Source: Streptomyces chattanoogensis
Lineage (GTDB): Bacteria; Actinomycetota; Actinomycetes; Streptomycetales; Streptomycetaceae
Direction: 5' to 3'
Length of the DNA stretch: 64,000 bases
Assembly: GCF_001294335.1 (NCBI RefSeq)
Contig: NZ_LGKG01000154.1
Location: forward strand, 4,657 to 68,656
Shown here piece after piece: positions 50,599-59,297 of this stretch. The notes below the pieces were generated by a model. That model was not told the origin of the DNA. It saw nothing but the letters and a program-made list of their open reading frames with translations, and did no database searches. Numbering within the stretch: the stretch's first letter is position 1; each line of letters begins with the position of its first letter. A program made the translations under genes and the position numbers.

Positions 50599-51018
50599 GT
50601 GCCGTCGTACAGCATTGGCCAGGCAGCCCGGCTGCTGGGAGTGAGTTCGGAGACCGTCCGCCGCTGGGCCGACGGCGGTCAGCTGCGGATGGACCGGGAC
50701 GGCTCGGGGAACCGGGTGATCGACGGCGTCAGCCTCGCGGTGTTCGCCAAGGACCGGGCCGCCGGGCTGCATCCGGTCCCCGGCGAGGTCCGCACCTCGG
50801 TACGGAATTCCTTCGCCGGAATCGTCACCGCCGTCGTCGTCGACGACGTCATCGCCCAGGTGGAGATCCAGTCCGGACCGCACCGGCTGGTGTCGATGGT
50901 CAGCCGGGAGGCGGTCGAGGAACTGGGCATCGAGGTCGGCGTCACCGCCACCGCCCGCGTCAAGTCGACCCATGTCCATGTCGACCGGTCGGACCGCCGC
51001 GGGCAGTCGGCGCCGTAA
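50599..51018 (+). CDS. HTH-TOBE molybdate-responsive regulator, copy 1
   Basis: A 139-residue protein. Residues 4-50 are a MerR/excisionase-like HTH (YSIGQAARLLGVSSETVRRWADGGQLRMDRDGSGNRVIDGVSLAVF). Residues ~65-130 are one TOBE/molbindin domain (SVRNSFAGIVTAVVVDDVIAQVEIQSGPHRLVSMVSREAVEELGIEVGVTATARVKSTHVHV). It looks like a minimal ModE: DNA-binding plus molybdate sensing in one chain. TAGAGT 6 nt before GTG 50599 implies leaderless translation. A paralogue lies at 57744, on the other side of the molybdenum enzyme genes. Confidence 0.92.
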   Translation: MPSYSIGQAARLLGVSSETVRRWADGGQLRMDRDGSGNRVIDGVSLAVFAKDRAAGLHPVPGEVRTSVRNSFAGIVTAVVVDDVIAQVEIQSGPHRLVSMVSREAVEELGIEVGVTATARVKSTHVHVDRSDRRGQSAP

Positions 51019-51039
51019 CGGCGCCCGCCCTGGGCGGGC

Positions 51040-52578
51040 CTACCGGCACAACAGTGCCGCATGCAGATCCAGTTTGTGGTCGAGCCGGGACAGATCGCGG
51101 CCGGTGAGCAGCTCGATGCGCTGGATGCGGTAGTGGACCGTGTTGACGTGCAGATGCAGGGCCTCGGCCGTACGCGCCCAGGAGCCGTGCTGGGCGAGGA
51201 AGACCTCCAGGGTCTCCAGGAGCATCCGGTGCGAGCTGCTGCTGCCGCGGTCCAGCGGTCCCAGGACGCGGGAGCTGAAGGCCGTACGGACCTCGGCGGG
51301 GACCCCGGCGAGCAGGGTGCCGAGCGTGGTGAGGTCCTCGACGGAGGTCACCCGGGCGTCCTTCGGGGCGTCGGCGCGGGCCGCGGCCAGCGCGTAACGG
51401 GCCTGGGAGAGCGCGGAGTCGAGGCCGTCGGGGGCGGCCGCGAGGGCGCTGACGCCGGCGTGCAGCGGGGTCCCCGGCCGGCAGGTGTGAAGGGCGGGCC
51501 AGAGGTCGCGCAGCGCGGTGCGGCCATCGGCGTCGGGGTCCGCCCGGACGACCGCGACGGCCTCGCCGCCCGGGAGGCGGCCGGCCGCGAACGGCTCGTC
51601 GGGGAAGTGCCGTAGCGCCTCGGCGAGCGCGCCGACCGCCCCGTCGCCGTCGTCGCCGCCCAGGGAGGCGACCACCACCCGGTACGGGCCGGAGGCGGGA
51701 AGACCGGCGGCGTGCAGGGCGGAGTCCAGCGCGGCGCCGTCGGACGGGGCGGTGCCGACCAGCGCCATCAGCTCATCGGCGGCGCGGCGCCCGGCCGCCT
51801 CCCGGCGGCCGGCGTGATGACGGTACTGGGCGAGGACATCGGCGATTTCGTGCAGGACGCGCGGCGGGGCATCGGCCTCCCCGGGCAGATGCAGATGCCA
51901 GCTGTCGTACGGGCCGAAGCCCCCGTCCGGGCCGGTGTCCCCGTCGATCCGCAGACTCGTGCCGGCCGCCCCGGCCAGCTCGCGGGCGGCCTGCTGCGCG
52001 GTCAGGAACGGCGCCGCCGGGGTACGGGCGACCACCCGCCCGGTGGCCGTCAGCAGATAGCAGGCGGGCCCGCCGAGATGGGCGAACGCGCGGTCCAGCA
52101 GCGCATCCGGCGCGGCGTCCTCCGCGAGCAGCCCGGCCAGTTCCGTGCGGACGTTCTCCGGCAGCGCGTAATGGCCGGTGGGGCGGCGGCTGAGGTCTCC
52201 CCACTGGCGCAGATACACCGCCTCCGTGATGGCCCGGAAGGTGGTGTGCGCGGGGACGGAGATCAGGGCGATGCGGTGTGCGCGGCAGGACTCGACCAGG
52301 ACCTCGGGCACCGTGCCATGGGTCTCCTCGCCCGCCAGCAGCGCCGCGGCCCCGGTGGACCGCAGTGCGGAGACAAAACGGTCGGCCTTGGCCCGGCCGT
52401 CCCCGGCCGCCCACCACACCAGCCCGCTGAGCACCAGCTCGCCCGGCTGCAGAAACCGCGCCGGGTCCTCCAGGTCCGTGGCGGTCACCCCGCCGACCTC
52501 CCGGGCGAGCAGGGCGTCCTCACCCCACAGCAGGGTCAGATCGAGCGAGTCGAGCTGGAGGAGGTCTTCGACGTGCAT
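51040..52578 (-). CDS. PucR family transcriptional regulator
   Basis: A 512-residue regulator. The N-terminal PucR domain ([52 protein letters not shown]) senses purine-catabolic metabolites. The C-terminal HTH_30 ([50 protein letters not shown]) binds DNA. ATG 52578 has AGGAG upstream; the open frame before it has no homology. It is divergent from the xanthine dehydrogenase genes, which it probably controls as in purine catabolism. Confidence 0.92.
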   Translation of the reverse strand: MHVEDLLQLDSLDLTLLWGEDALLAREVGGVTATDLEDPARFLQPGELVLSGLVWWAAGDGRAKADRFVSALRSTGAAALLAGEETHGTVPEVLVESCRAHRIALISVPAHTTFRAITEAVYLRQWGDLSRRPTGHYALPENVRTELAGLLAEDAAPDALLDRAFAHLGGPACYLLTATGRVVARTPAAPFLTAQQAARELAGAAGTSLRIDGDTGPDGGFGPYDSWHLHLPGEADAPPRVLHEIADVLAQYRHHAGRREAAGRRAADELMALVGTAPSDGAALDSALHAAGLPASGPYRVVVASLGGDDGDGAVGALAEALRHFPDEPFAAGRLPGGEAVAVVRADPDADGRTALRDLWPALHTCRPGTPLHAGVSALAAAPDGLDSALSQARYALAAARADAPKDARVTSVEDLTTLGTLLAGVPAEVRTAFSSRVLGPLDRGSSSSHRMLLETLEVFLAQHGSWARTAEALHLHVNTVHYRIQRIELLTGRDLSRLDHKLDLHAALLCR

Positions 52579-52821
52579 GGGCTGGCTCCTTGGACGGCTG
52601 CCGGGGAGGACGGTCGGAGAGGGGTCCCGGCATCCCGCATGCATGCCTCGGCTGCGGATCTCACATTCACGAGGCTGATACGAGTGACGTCATGGTAAAT
52701 GCCAGCCTTCTCGGCCGGAACACCTCTTGGTTGATCATCCAGTTCCGGGCCGCCGCGCTCGTCTTTTTCCGTGTTGCGCACCAGTCGTGCCGACCACCCT
52801 CGCGTTGCTTCACTCGGCGGC

Positions 52822-53649
52822 ATGGACCTCAACACGGTGCTGGAGGTGCGAGACGCCCGGCAGCGCGCCCCCTGGCGCAGCGGCGACGCCTGGCTGGGCG
52901 GCGGCACCTACCTCTTCTCCGAGCCGCAGCCGCACCTCCGGCGCCTGCTGGACCTCAGCCGGATGGGCTGGGAGCCCCTGCGCCGGCAGCCCGACGGCTC
53001 GCTGGAGATCGCGGCGACCTGCACCATCGCCCAGCTGTCCCGCTTCGCGCGCGCCCATCAGGACATCCCGGCGGCGCCGCTGTTCGAACAGTGCTGCCGC
53101 GCCTTCCTGGCCTCGTTCAAGATCTGGAACATGGCGACCGTCGGCGGCAACCTCTGCAACGCCCTGCCCGCCGGCCCGATGATCTCGCTGACCGCGGCTC
53201 TCGACGGCAGCGTTCTGCTCCAGGCCCAGGACGGCACCCGGCGCCGGACCCGGGTCACGGACTTCATCACCGGAGCCGGCCGCAAGGACCTGGCCGAAGG
53301 CGAACTGCTCCGCTCGGTCACCCTGCCCGCCCGCGCACTCGCCGGCCGTACGGCATTCCGCCAGGCGTCCCTCTACGGACTCGGCCGCTCCGGCGCCCTG
53401 GTCATCGGCACCCTCGACCCGCTGGACGGCTCGCTCGCCGTGACCCTCACCGCCGCCACCGTACGGCCGTTCCGCTTCTGGTTCCCGGCCCCGCCGGGCG
53501 CCGCGGAACTGCGCGACACGATCGAGCGGACCCTCGCCGACGGCGACTGGTTCGACGACATCCACGGACTGCCGGCCTGGCGCCGGCACATGGCGCTGCG
53601 GCTCTCCGAGGAGATCCGCCGGGAACTGGCCGGGGAGGCCCGACGATGA
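52822..53649 (+). CDS. Xanthine dehydrogenase-type FAD-binding subunit
   Basis: A 275-residue FAD-binding subunit of the molybdenum hydroxylase family. [12 protein letters not shown] is the FAD pyrophosphate loop, and [23 protein letters not shown] is the conserved ATVGGN motif. C-terminal CO-dehydrogenase-like residues follow. ATG 52822 lacks a strong Shine-Dalgarno. Its stop overlaps the next gene (ATGA), so the electron-transfer chain (FAD to 2Fe-2S to Mo) is encoded as one unit. Confidence 0.9.
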   Translation: MDLNTVLEVRDARQRAPWRSGDAWLGGGTYLFSEPQPHLRRLLDLSRMGWEPLRRQPDGSLEIAATCTIAQLSRFARAHQDIPAAPLFEQCCRAFLASFKIWNMATVGGNLCNALPAGPMISLTAALDGSVLLQAQDGTRRRTRVTDFITGAGRKDLAEGELLRSVTLPARALAGRTAFRQASLYGLGRSGALVIGTLDPLDGSLAVTLTAATVRPFRFWFPAPPGAAELRDTIERTLADGDWFDDIHGLPAWRRHMALRLSEEIRRELAGEARR

Positions 53650-56429
53650 GCTTCGGCATCCATGTCAACGAACGGCACTTCGACACCGCACCGCGGCCCG
53701 GCCAGTGCCTGCGCACCTATCTGCGCGACCGCGGCTGGTTCGGGGTCAAGAAGGGCTGCGACGCCGGCGACTGCGGCGCCTGCACCGTCCATGTCGACGG
53801 CGAGCCCGTACACAGCTGCCTCTACCCGGCCGTCCGCGCCGGCGGCCGCCGCGTCACCACCGTCGAGGGCCTCGCCCCGGCCGACGGCGAACTCCACCCC
53901 GTACAGCAGCAGTTCCTCGACGCCCAGGGCTTCCAGTGTGGCTTCTGCACGGCCGGATTCCTGATGACGGCCGCGAAACTGGACGAGGAGCAACGGGCCG
54001 ATCTGCCGCGCGCCCTCAAGGGCAACCTGTGCCGCTGCACCGGCTACCGGGCCATCGAAGACGCCGTCCGCGGGGTCAGGCATGTCGAGGAGCCGTCCCC
54101 GGGGCAGGCCGTCGGCCGCAACCTGGGCGCCCCCGCCGGGCCTCTGGTGGTCACCGGCACCGCCCGCTACACCTTCGACATCGACATCCCCGGCCTGCTC
54201 CACATGAAGCTGCTGCGCTCCCCGCACCCGCATGCGCGGATCGTCTCCATCGACACCTCGGCGGCGCTGCGGGTGCCCGGAGTCCATGCCGTCCTCACCC
54301 ACCACGACGCCCCCGAGCGGCTGTTCTCCTCGGCCCGGCACGAGCACCCCACCGAGGACCCCGACGACACCCGGGTCCTGGACGACGTGGTTCGGTTCGT
54401 CGGGCAGCGGGTGGCGGCCGTGGTCGCCGGCAGCGAGGCGGCCGCGGAAGAGGGCTGCCGCCAGGTCGTCGTGGAATACGAGGAGTTGCCGTACGTCCTC
54501 GACCCCGAGGAGGCGATGCGGCCCGGTGCGCCGGTGATCCACCCCAAGGGCGCGGAGCCGTCGCGGATCGCCCGGCCGGAGAACAACGTCGTCGGCGAGG
54601 TGCACGGCGAGATCGGCGACGTCGCGGAGGGGTTCGCGGCGGCCGACCTCGTCTACGAGGAGACCTTCCGTACCCAACGGGTGCAGCACGCCAGCCTGGA
54701 GACCCACGGCTGTGTCGCATACTTCGAGGACGACGGACGCCTGACCGTCCGCTCCAGCACCCAGGTCCCGTTTCTGACCCGCCGCGCCCTCTGCACGCTC
54801 TACGACCTGCCGCAGGACAGGGTCCGGGTGATAGCGGGCCGGGTCGGCGGAGGATTCGGCGGCAAGCAGGAAATGCTCACCGAGGACATCGTCGTCCTGG
54901 CCGCGCTGCGGCTGAAGCGGCCGGTGAAGCTGGAGTTCACCCGGGCCGAGCAGTTCTTCGGCGCCACCACCCGGCACCCGTTCCGCATCGGGATCAAGAC
55001 AGGGGCGAAGAAGGACGGGACGCTGACCGCACTTCAGCTGCGGGTGGTCGCCAACACCGGCGCGTACGGCAACCACGGCCCGGCCGTGATGTTCCACAGC
55101 GTGGGCGAGTCGATGGCCGTCTACCGCGCCCCGCACAAGAAGGTGAACGCGTACTCCGTCTACACCAACTCCGTCCCGGCCGGCGCCTTCCGCGGCTACG
55201 GGCTCGGGCAGGTCACCTTCGCCGTGGAGTCGGCGATGGACGAGATCGCCCGCCGCCTGGGCATCGACCCGCTGGTCTTTCGCGAGCGCAACATCATCGG
55301 CCCCGGGGAGCACATGATCAGCCCCGGGGGAGAGGAGGAGGACCTGCAGATCGCCAGCTACGGCCTCGACCAGTGCCTGCGCGTCGTGCGCGACGCCCTC
55401 GCGGAGGACACCAGCGCCGCCGACGCACCCGAGGGCTGGCTGGTCGGGCAGGGCGCAGCGATGTCGATGATCGCCACCGGGCCGCCCGGCGGGCACTTCG
55501 CCGATGCCACGGTGACGCTGCTGGAGGACGGCACGTACGACCTCGCGGTGGGCACCGCGGAGTTCGGCAACGGGACGACCACCGTGCACCAGCAGATCAC
55601 CGCCGGGGCACTGGGCACCACCGTGGACCGGATCACCGTCCGGCAGTCCGACACCGATGTCGTACGCCATGACACCGGCGCCTTCGGCTCGGCCGGGACG
55701 GTGGTCGCGGGCAAGGCGGTGATGAAAGCCGCCAACGGCCTCGCCGAGCGGATCCTCTCCTTCGCCGCGGAACACGTCAGGGTGCCGAGGAGCCTGTGCC
55801 GGCTGACGGCGGACTCGGTGGAGTGCGACGGGCGGCCGGTGTCCCTCAAGGAGCTCCACGAGGCCGCGCACGCCAAGGAGGTGGCACTGTCCGCGGCAGG
55901 CCACTGGGGCGGCTCGCCCCGCTCGGTGGCCTTCAACGCCCAGTGGTTCCGGATCGCGGTCGACCCGGACACCGGGGAGATGAAGATCCTGCGCAGTGTG
56001 CACTCGGCCGACGCGGGCCGGGTCATGAACCCCATGCAGTGCCGGGGCCAGGTCGAGGGAGGCGTCGCCCAGGCGCTCGGCGCGACCCTCTTCGAACAGG
56101 TCCTCATCGACGAGGGCGGCAAGGTGGTCACCCCCGCGTTCCGCCGCTACCGGCTGCCGGCCTACGCCGACATCCCGCGCACCGAGGTGCACTTCACGCA
56201 GACCTCCGACGCGATCGGGCCGCTGGGGGCCAAGTCGATGAGCGAAAGCCCGTTCAACCCGGTCGCGCCCGCCTTCGCCAATGCGCTGCGCGATGCCACC
56301 GGGGTGCGCTTCACGGAGCTGCCGCTGCTGCGCGACAAGGTGTGGCTGGCCCTCGAGGAGCACCGGGCGGCCGGAGCGGCGGACGGCCGGCCGGCCACGG
56401 CACATCCGTCGCGAGAAGGGTCGGTGTGA
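53646..56429 (+). CDS. Fused 2Fe-2S/molybdopterin subunit of xanthine dehydrogenase family enzyme
   Basis: A 927-residue fusion. Residues ~1-155 are the two [2Fe-2S] domains ([42 protein letters not shown]). The rest is the molybdopterin domain with [22 protein letters not shown] (substrate Arg), [13 protein letters not shown] and [12 protein letters not shown] with the catalytic Glu region. Together with the FAD subunit it makes a purine- or aldehyde-oxidising molybdenum hydroxylase. PucR next door favours hypoxanthine/xanthine. ATG 53646 overlaps the preceding stop. In many bacteria the Fe-S part is a separate protein; here it is fused. Confidence 0.93.
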   Translation: MSFGIHVNERHFDTAPRPGQCLRTYLRDRGWFGVKKGCDAGDCGACTVHVDGEPVHSCLYPAVRAGGRRVTTVEGLAPADGELHPVQQQFLDAQGFQCGFCTAGFLMTAAKLDEEQRADLPRALKGNLCRCTGYRAIEDAVRGVRHVEEPSPGQAVGRNLGAPAGPLVVTGTARYTFDIDIPGLLHMKLLRSPHPHARIVSIDTSAALRVPGVHAVLTHHDAPERLFSSARHEHPTEDPDDTRVLDDVVRFVGQRVAAVVAGSEAAAEEGCRQVVVEYEELPYVLDPEEAMRPGAPVIHPKGAEPSRIARPENNVVGEVHGEIGDVAEGFAAADLVYEETFRTQRVQHASLETHGCVAYFEDDGRLTVRSSTQVPFLTRRALCTLYDLPQDRVRVIAGRVGGGFGGKQEMLTEDIVVLAALRLKRPVKLEFTRAEQFFGATTRHPFRIGIKTGAKKDGTLTALQLRVVANTGAYGNHGPAVMFHSVGESMAVYRAPHKKVNAYSVYTNSVPAGAFRGYGLGQVTFAVESAMDEIARRLGIDPLVFRERNIIGPGEHMISPGGEEEDLQIASYGLDQCLRVVRDALAEDTSAADAPEGWLVGQGAAMSMIATGPPGGHFADATVTLLEDGTYDLAVGTAEFGNGTTTVHQQITAGALGTTVDRITVRQSDTDVVRHDTGAFGSAGTVVAGKAVMKAANGLAERILSFAAEHVRVPRSLCRLTADSVECDGRPVSLKELHEAAHAKEVALSAAGHWGGSPRSVAFNAQWFRIAVDPDTGEMKILRSVHSADAGRVMNPMQCRGQVEGGVAQALGATLFEQVLIDEGGKVVTPAFRRYRLPAYADIPRTEVHFTQTSDAIGPLGAKSMSESPFNPVAPAFANALRDATGVRFTELPLLRDKVWLALEEHRAAGAADGRPATAHPSREGSV

Positions 56430-56609
56430 GGGTCTGGAGAGTGTGGAGGCGGCCGGAACTCAACCCCGTATGCACCACCCGCATGGCCCCTTCGCCCTCA
56501 CGCGAGCCAGGTAAAGAGCGGCATTGCTCTGGCATTCGTGGTTCATCGACGGACCGGTCGGGCATGACAGGAGGCAGTCGCCACGCGAACAGCCTCAAGG
56601 GGGACTCGA

Positions 56610-57092
56610 ATGAGCCGACTCTCCACCGGTCTCCGGCGCTTGGTGATCCGCGGCCAGCTGAGCCGGCCGCTCGCGCTGACCGTCGCGGATCTCCGGGAGC
56701 GCTGGCCGCAGCGGCGGGCCGAGGTGGTCTTCGACTGTGCCACCAACGGGCCCCGGCGCCACACCTTCGAAGGGCCGCTGCTGCGGGAGGTCATCGCCGA
56801 GGCGGGGCCGGCCTTCGACGCCCGGCGGCGCAAGGACCGTTCCCGTTTCCTGCTGTCCGTCACCGGCGGGGACGGCCACCATGCGGTGCTGTCCTGGGCG
56901 GAGCTCGACGCCGACTTCGGCGATTCCCCGATTCTGCTGGCCACGGCGATGGACGGACACGGGCTGGACGACGCGGGCAGCCAGCTGGTGGTGCCCTCGG
57001 ACCGCTGCGGGGCGCGGTACATCAGCGCCATCACCGGGATCTGGGTCGGTGCGTGTGCGGTGCCGGGGGAGGCGGAGTTCCCCCGGGGGTGA
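56610..57092 (+). CDS. Small molybdopterin-dependent oxidoreductase-domain protein
   Basis: A 160-residue protein resembling the catalytic core of sulfite-oxidase-type molybdopterin domains. ALTVADLRERWPQRRAEVVFDCATNGPRRHTFEGPLLREVI carries the Cys that ligates Mo in SUOX-like enzymes (FDCATNG), and HHAVLSWAELD and DGHGLDDAGSQLVVPSD follow. The dimerisation domain of larger family members is absent. ATG 56610 has GGGG upstream. It is encoded between the xanthine dehydrogenase and molybdate-uptake genes, in keeping with a molybdoenzyme. Confidence 0.82.
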   Translation: MSRLSTGLRRLVIRGQLSRPLALTVADLRERWPQRRAEVVFDCATNGPRRHTFEGPLLREVIAEAGPAFDARRRKDRSRFLLSVTGGDGHHAVLSWAELDADFGDSPILLATAMDGHGLDDAGSQLVVPSDRCGARYISAITGIWVGACAVPGEAEFPRG

Positions 57093-57114
57093 ACGGTTCC
57101 CCCAGGGGCCCGGG

Positions 57115-57534
57115 TCAGGCGGTGGCGAGGGAGATCTCGGTGGACTTGATCAGCGCGGTGACCGGTGAACCGGCGGTCAGTTCCAGGTCGTTCACCGCAT
57201 CCTTGGTGATCGCGGCGGTCAGCTCGCCGCCCGCGATGCTGACCTTCACCCCGGCCATCGCGCCCCCGGTGGACACACCCGCGACGGTGCCGGGGATGCG
57301 GTTACGGATGCTCAGCCCCTCCACCGCCCCGGTGGCGAGGGCGACCTCGGTGGACTTGATCAGCGTATGGACCGCCGAACCCGCCGCGAGGCCCAGCGCC
57401 TCGGCCGCCTCCAGGGTGATCGCGGCGGTGATGTCCTGACCGCCGTCGAGGCGGACCTTGACCGTCGCCATGACCGCGCCGGTGGAGACCGAGATGACGG
57501 TGCCGGGAATTTGATTGCGAATGCTCAGGCTCAT
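57115..57534 (-). CDS. Tandem molbindin (two TOBE domains)
   Basis: A 139-residue di-TOBE protein. Domain 1 is LSIRNQIPGTVISVSTGAVMATVKVRLDGGQDITAAITLEAAEALGLAAGSAVHTLIKSTEVALAT. Domain 2 is LSIRNRIPGTVAGVSTGGAMAGVKVSIAGGELTAAITKDAVNDLELTAGSPVTALIKSTEISLAT. The domains are near-copies of one another. Such Mop-type proteins store or deliver molybdate or tungstate. ATG 57534 has GTGAGG upstream. It is convergent with the molybdopterin gene and divergent from the second HTH-TOBE regulator. Confidence 0.93.
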   Translation of the reverse strand: MSLSIRNQIPGTVISVSTGAVMATVKVRLDGGQDITAAITLEAAEALGLAAGSAVHTLIKSTEVALATGAVEGLSIRNRIPGTVAGVSTGGAMAGVKVSIAGGELTAAITKDAVNDLELTAGSPVTALIKSTEISLATA

Positions 57535-57706
57535 GGGGGGTGCCTCACCTGTGGAGTCGGATGTCGGATCTTCCTGCACCCTAGCCACACTCCATGTGAT
57601 CACCTGGATGCGCAGTGCAAGAATCAGGGGTGAGGGGTGGCCGGAAGTCCCCCTCGGTATTTCCTCCAATGGCCCTTGCGCCTGCTATATACATCCGCCA
57701 AAAGAA

Positions 57707-57736
57707 TTGCAAATGCCAGCCAATACTGCATATCTT
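57707..57736 (+). promoter_or_regulatory. Promoter of HTH-TOBE copy 2
   Basis: TTGCAA (57707-57712), 18 nt, TATCTT (57731-57736), then 7 nt to ATG 57744. This is a near-consensus housekeeping promoter in an unusually AT-rich patch, predicting a leaderless or nearly leaderless message. Confidence 0.65.
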
Positions 57737-57743
57737 GTCGCAC

Positions 57744-58139
57744 ATGCAGTCCTACACAATCGGCCAGGCGGCGCGGTTGCTGGGCGTCAGTCCGGACACC
57801 GCCCGCCGCTGGGCGGATGCCGGGAAGGTCGCGACCCATCGCGACGACAGCGGGCGCCGCCTGATCGACGGCCGGGACCTGGCCGCGTTCTCCATCGAGG
57901 TCGCACAGACCGGCACCGGTGAGGACGACGGCTCGTACACCTCGGCCCGTAACGCCTTCCCGGGCATCGTCACCGCCGTCAAACTCGGCGATGTGGCGGC
58001 ACAGGTCGAAATCCAGGCAGGGCCGCACCGCCTGGTGTCCCTGCTGACCCGGGAAGCGGTGGAGGAACTGGGACTGGAGGTCGGCATGCAGGCCACCGCC
58101 CGCGTGAAGTCGACCAGCGTGCACATCGACCGCACCTGA
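57744..58139 (+). CDS. HTH-TOBE molybdate-responsive regulator, copy 2
   Basis: A 131-residue paralogue of the protein at 50599. HTH: YTIGQAARLLGVSPDTARRWADAGKVATHRDDSGRRLIDGRDLAAF. TOBE: SARNAFPGIVTAVKLGDVAAQVEIQAGPHRLVSLLTREAVEELGLEVGMQATARVKSTSVHI. It lies 250 bp before modA on the same strand and is the natural candidate to control modA and the fused modBC by molybdate. Start ATG 57744 follows a strong promoter with almost no leader. Confidence 0.92.
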   Translation: MQSYTIGQAARLLGVSPDTARRWADAGKVATHRDDSGRRLIDGRDLAAFSIEVAQTGTGEDDGSYTSARNAFPGIVTAVKLGDVAAQVEIQAGPHRLVSLLTREAVEELGLEVGMQATARVKSTSVHIDRT

Positions 58140-58389
58140 AGCGCCGGGCCGGCCCGAACGCACCCGGACCGCCACGTGACCACGCGCTCTCGACCCGCCG
58201 CGGTCCCCCCACCGCCTCGCCCCCCCCGCACCGCACCACCGTCCCCCACCGGTCGGCTGCCTCATGCCAGCGGCGTCGCCCTTCCCCTAGCTCTCGAACG
58301 TCCTCGAGCAGGGGAGACCCCACTCGGCGCGGCTTGTTCCCATCCGCTCGGGCGGCATCCGCCGCCCGCGTCACAAGGAGTACCGCCCC

Positions 58390-59190
58390 ATGTCCCGTGT
58401 CGTCACCGTGCGCCGCACCGCCGCCGCGCTCGTCACCGCCGCCCTGCTCGTCCCGCTTGCCGCCTGCGGCAACGACGACGCGAAGAAGGACGGCGCCGAG
58501 AAGCCGGGCGGCAGCGTCCCGAAGGCGAACCTCACCGTGCTGGCCGCCTCGTCGCTCACCGATGTCTTCAAGAAGGCCGCCGCGGTCTACGAGAAGGACC
58601 ACCCGGGCACGAAGGTGAACTTCTCCTTCGCCGGCTCCCAGGAACTGGCCGCCCAGGTCAGGGAGGGCTCCCCCGCCGACGCCCTGGTCACCGCCGACAC
58701 CAAGACCATGGACTCGCTGTCGAAGGCGGATCACGGCCGGCCGACCGTCATCGCCAAGAACCGCCTGGTCATCGCCACCGGCGAGGGCAACCCGAAGAAG
58801 ATCGCGAGCCTCAAGGACCTCACCGACAGCAAGCTGAAGGTCGTCCTCGCCGCCGCCGAGGTGCCGGTCGGCCGCTACAGCAAGCAGGTCCTGGACGCCC
58901 AGAAGCTCAAGGTCAAGGCGGTCTCGCAGGAGCCCAACGTCCGTGCGGTGCTCAGCAAGGTGGAGATGGGCGAGGCCGACGCCGGTCTCGTCTACACGAC
59001 GGATGCCGCCACCGCGCCCAAGAAGGTCGATGCGATCGACATCCCCGACGCGCAGAACGCCATCGCCTCCTACCCGGCCGCGACCCTGAAGACCTCGGAG
59101 CACGCCAAGGCCGCCGAGGCGTTCGTGAAGTGGCTGAGCAGCCCCGAGGCGCAGAAGATCCTGCAGGACGCGGGCTTCCAGAAGCCGTAA
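58390..59190 (+). CDS. modA: Molybdate ABC transporter substrate-binding lipoprotein
   Basis: A 266-residue periplasmic-type binding protein. The signal ends in the lipobox LAAC (Cys near residue 26), so it is membrane-anchored. AASSLTDVFKKAAAVYEKDHPGTKVNFSFAGSQELAAQV is the ModA ligand pocket with Ser residues, and SYPAATLKTSEHAKAAEAFVKWLSSPEAQKILQDAGF is the family ending. ATG 58390 has AAGGAG 9 nt upstream. It precedes the fused ModBC gene, completing a molybdate importer. Confidence 0.95.
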   Translation: MSRVVTVRRTAAALVTAALLVPLAACGNDDAKKDGAEKPGGSVPKANLTVLAASSLTDVFKKAAAVYEKDHPGTKVNFSFAGSQELAAQVREGSPADALVTADTKTMDSLSKADHGRPTVIAKNRLVIATGEGNPKKIASLKDLTDSKLKVVLAAAEVPVGRYSKQVLDAQKLKVKAVSQEPNVRAVLSKVEMGEADAGLVYTTDAATAPKKVDAIDIPDAQNAIASYPAATLKTSEHAKAAEAFVKWLSSPEAQKILQDAGFQKP

Positions 59191-59297
59191 CCCTCCGTGC
59201 GCCGCATGGGTCCGCCCGGCTCGGGGGAGCGGACGGCCCCGTGCGGCGCCCTCGCCGTACGCCCCCCCGCCGGGCCTGACCGATCCCTGGAACTCGG

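Noticed and set aside
53373..56405. A 1010-residue open frame antisense to the molybdopterin subunit
   Set aside because: Long antisense frames are expected in high-GC DNA opposite a strongly codon-biased gene. Its composition is repetitive Gly/Arg/Val/His with no domain, and the sense frame is a clear xanthine dehydrogenase.
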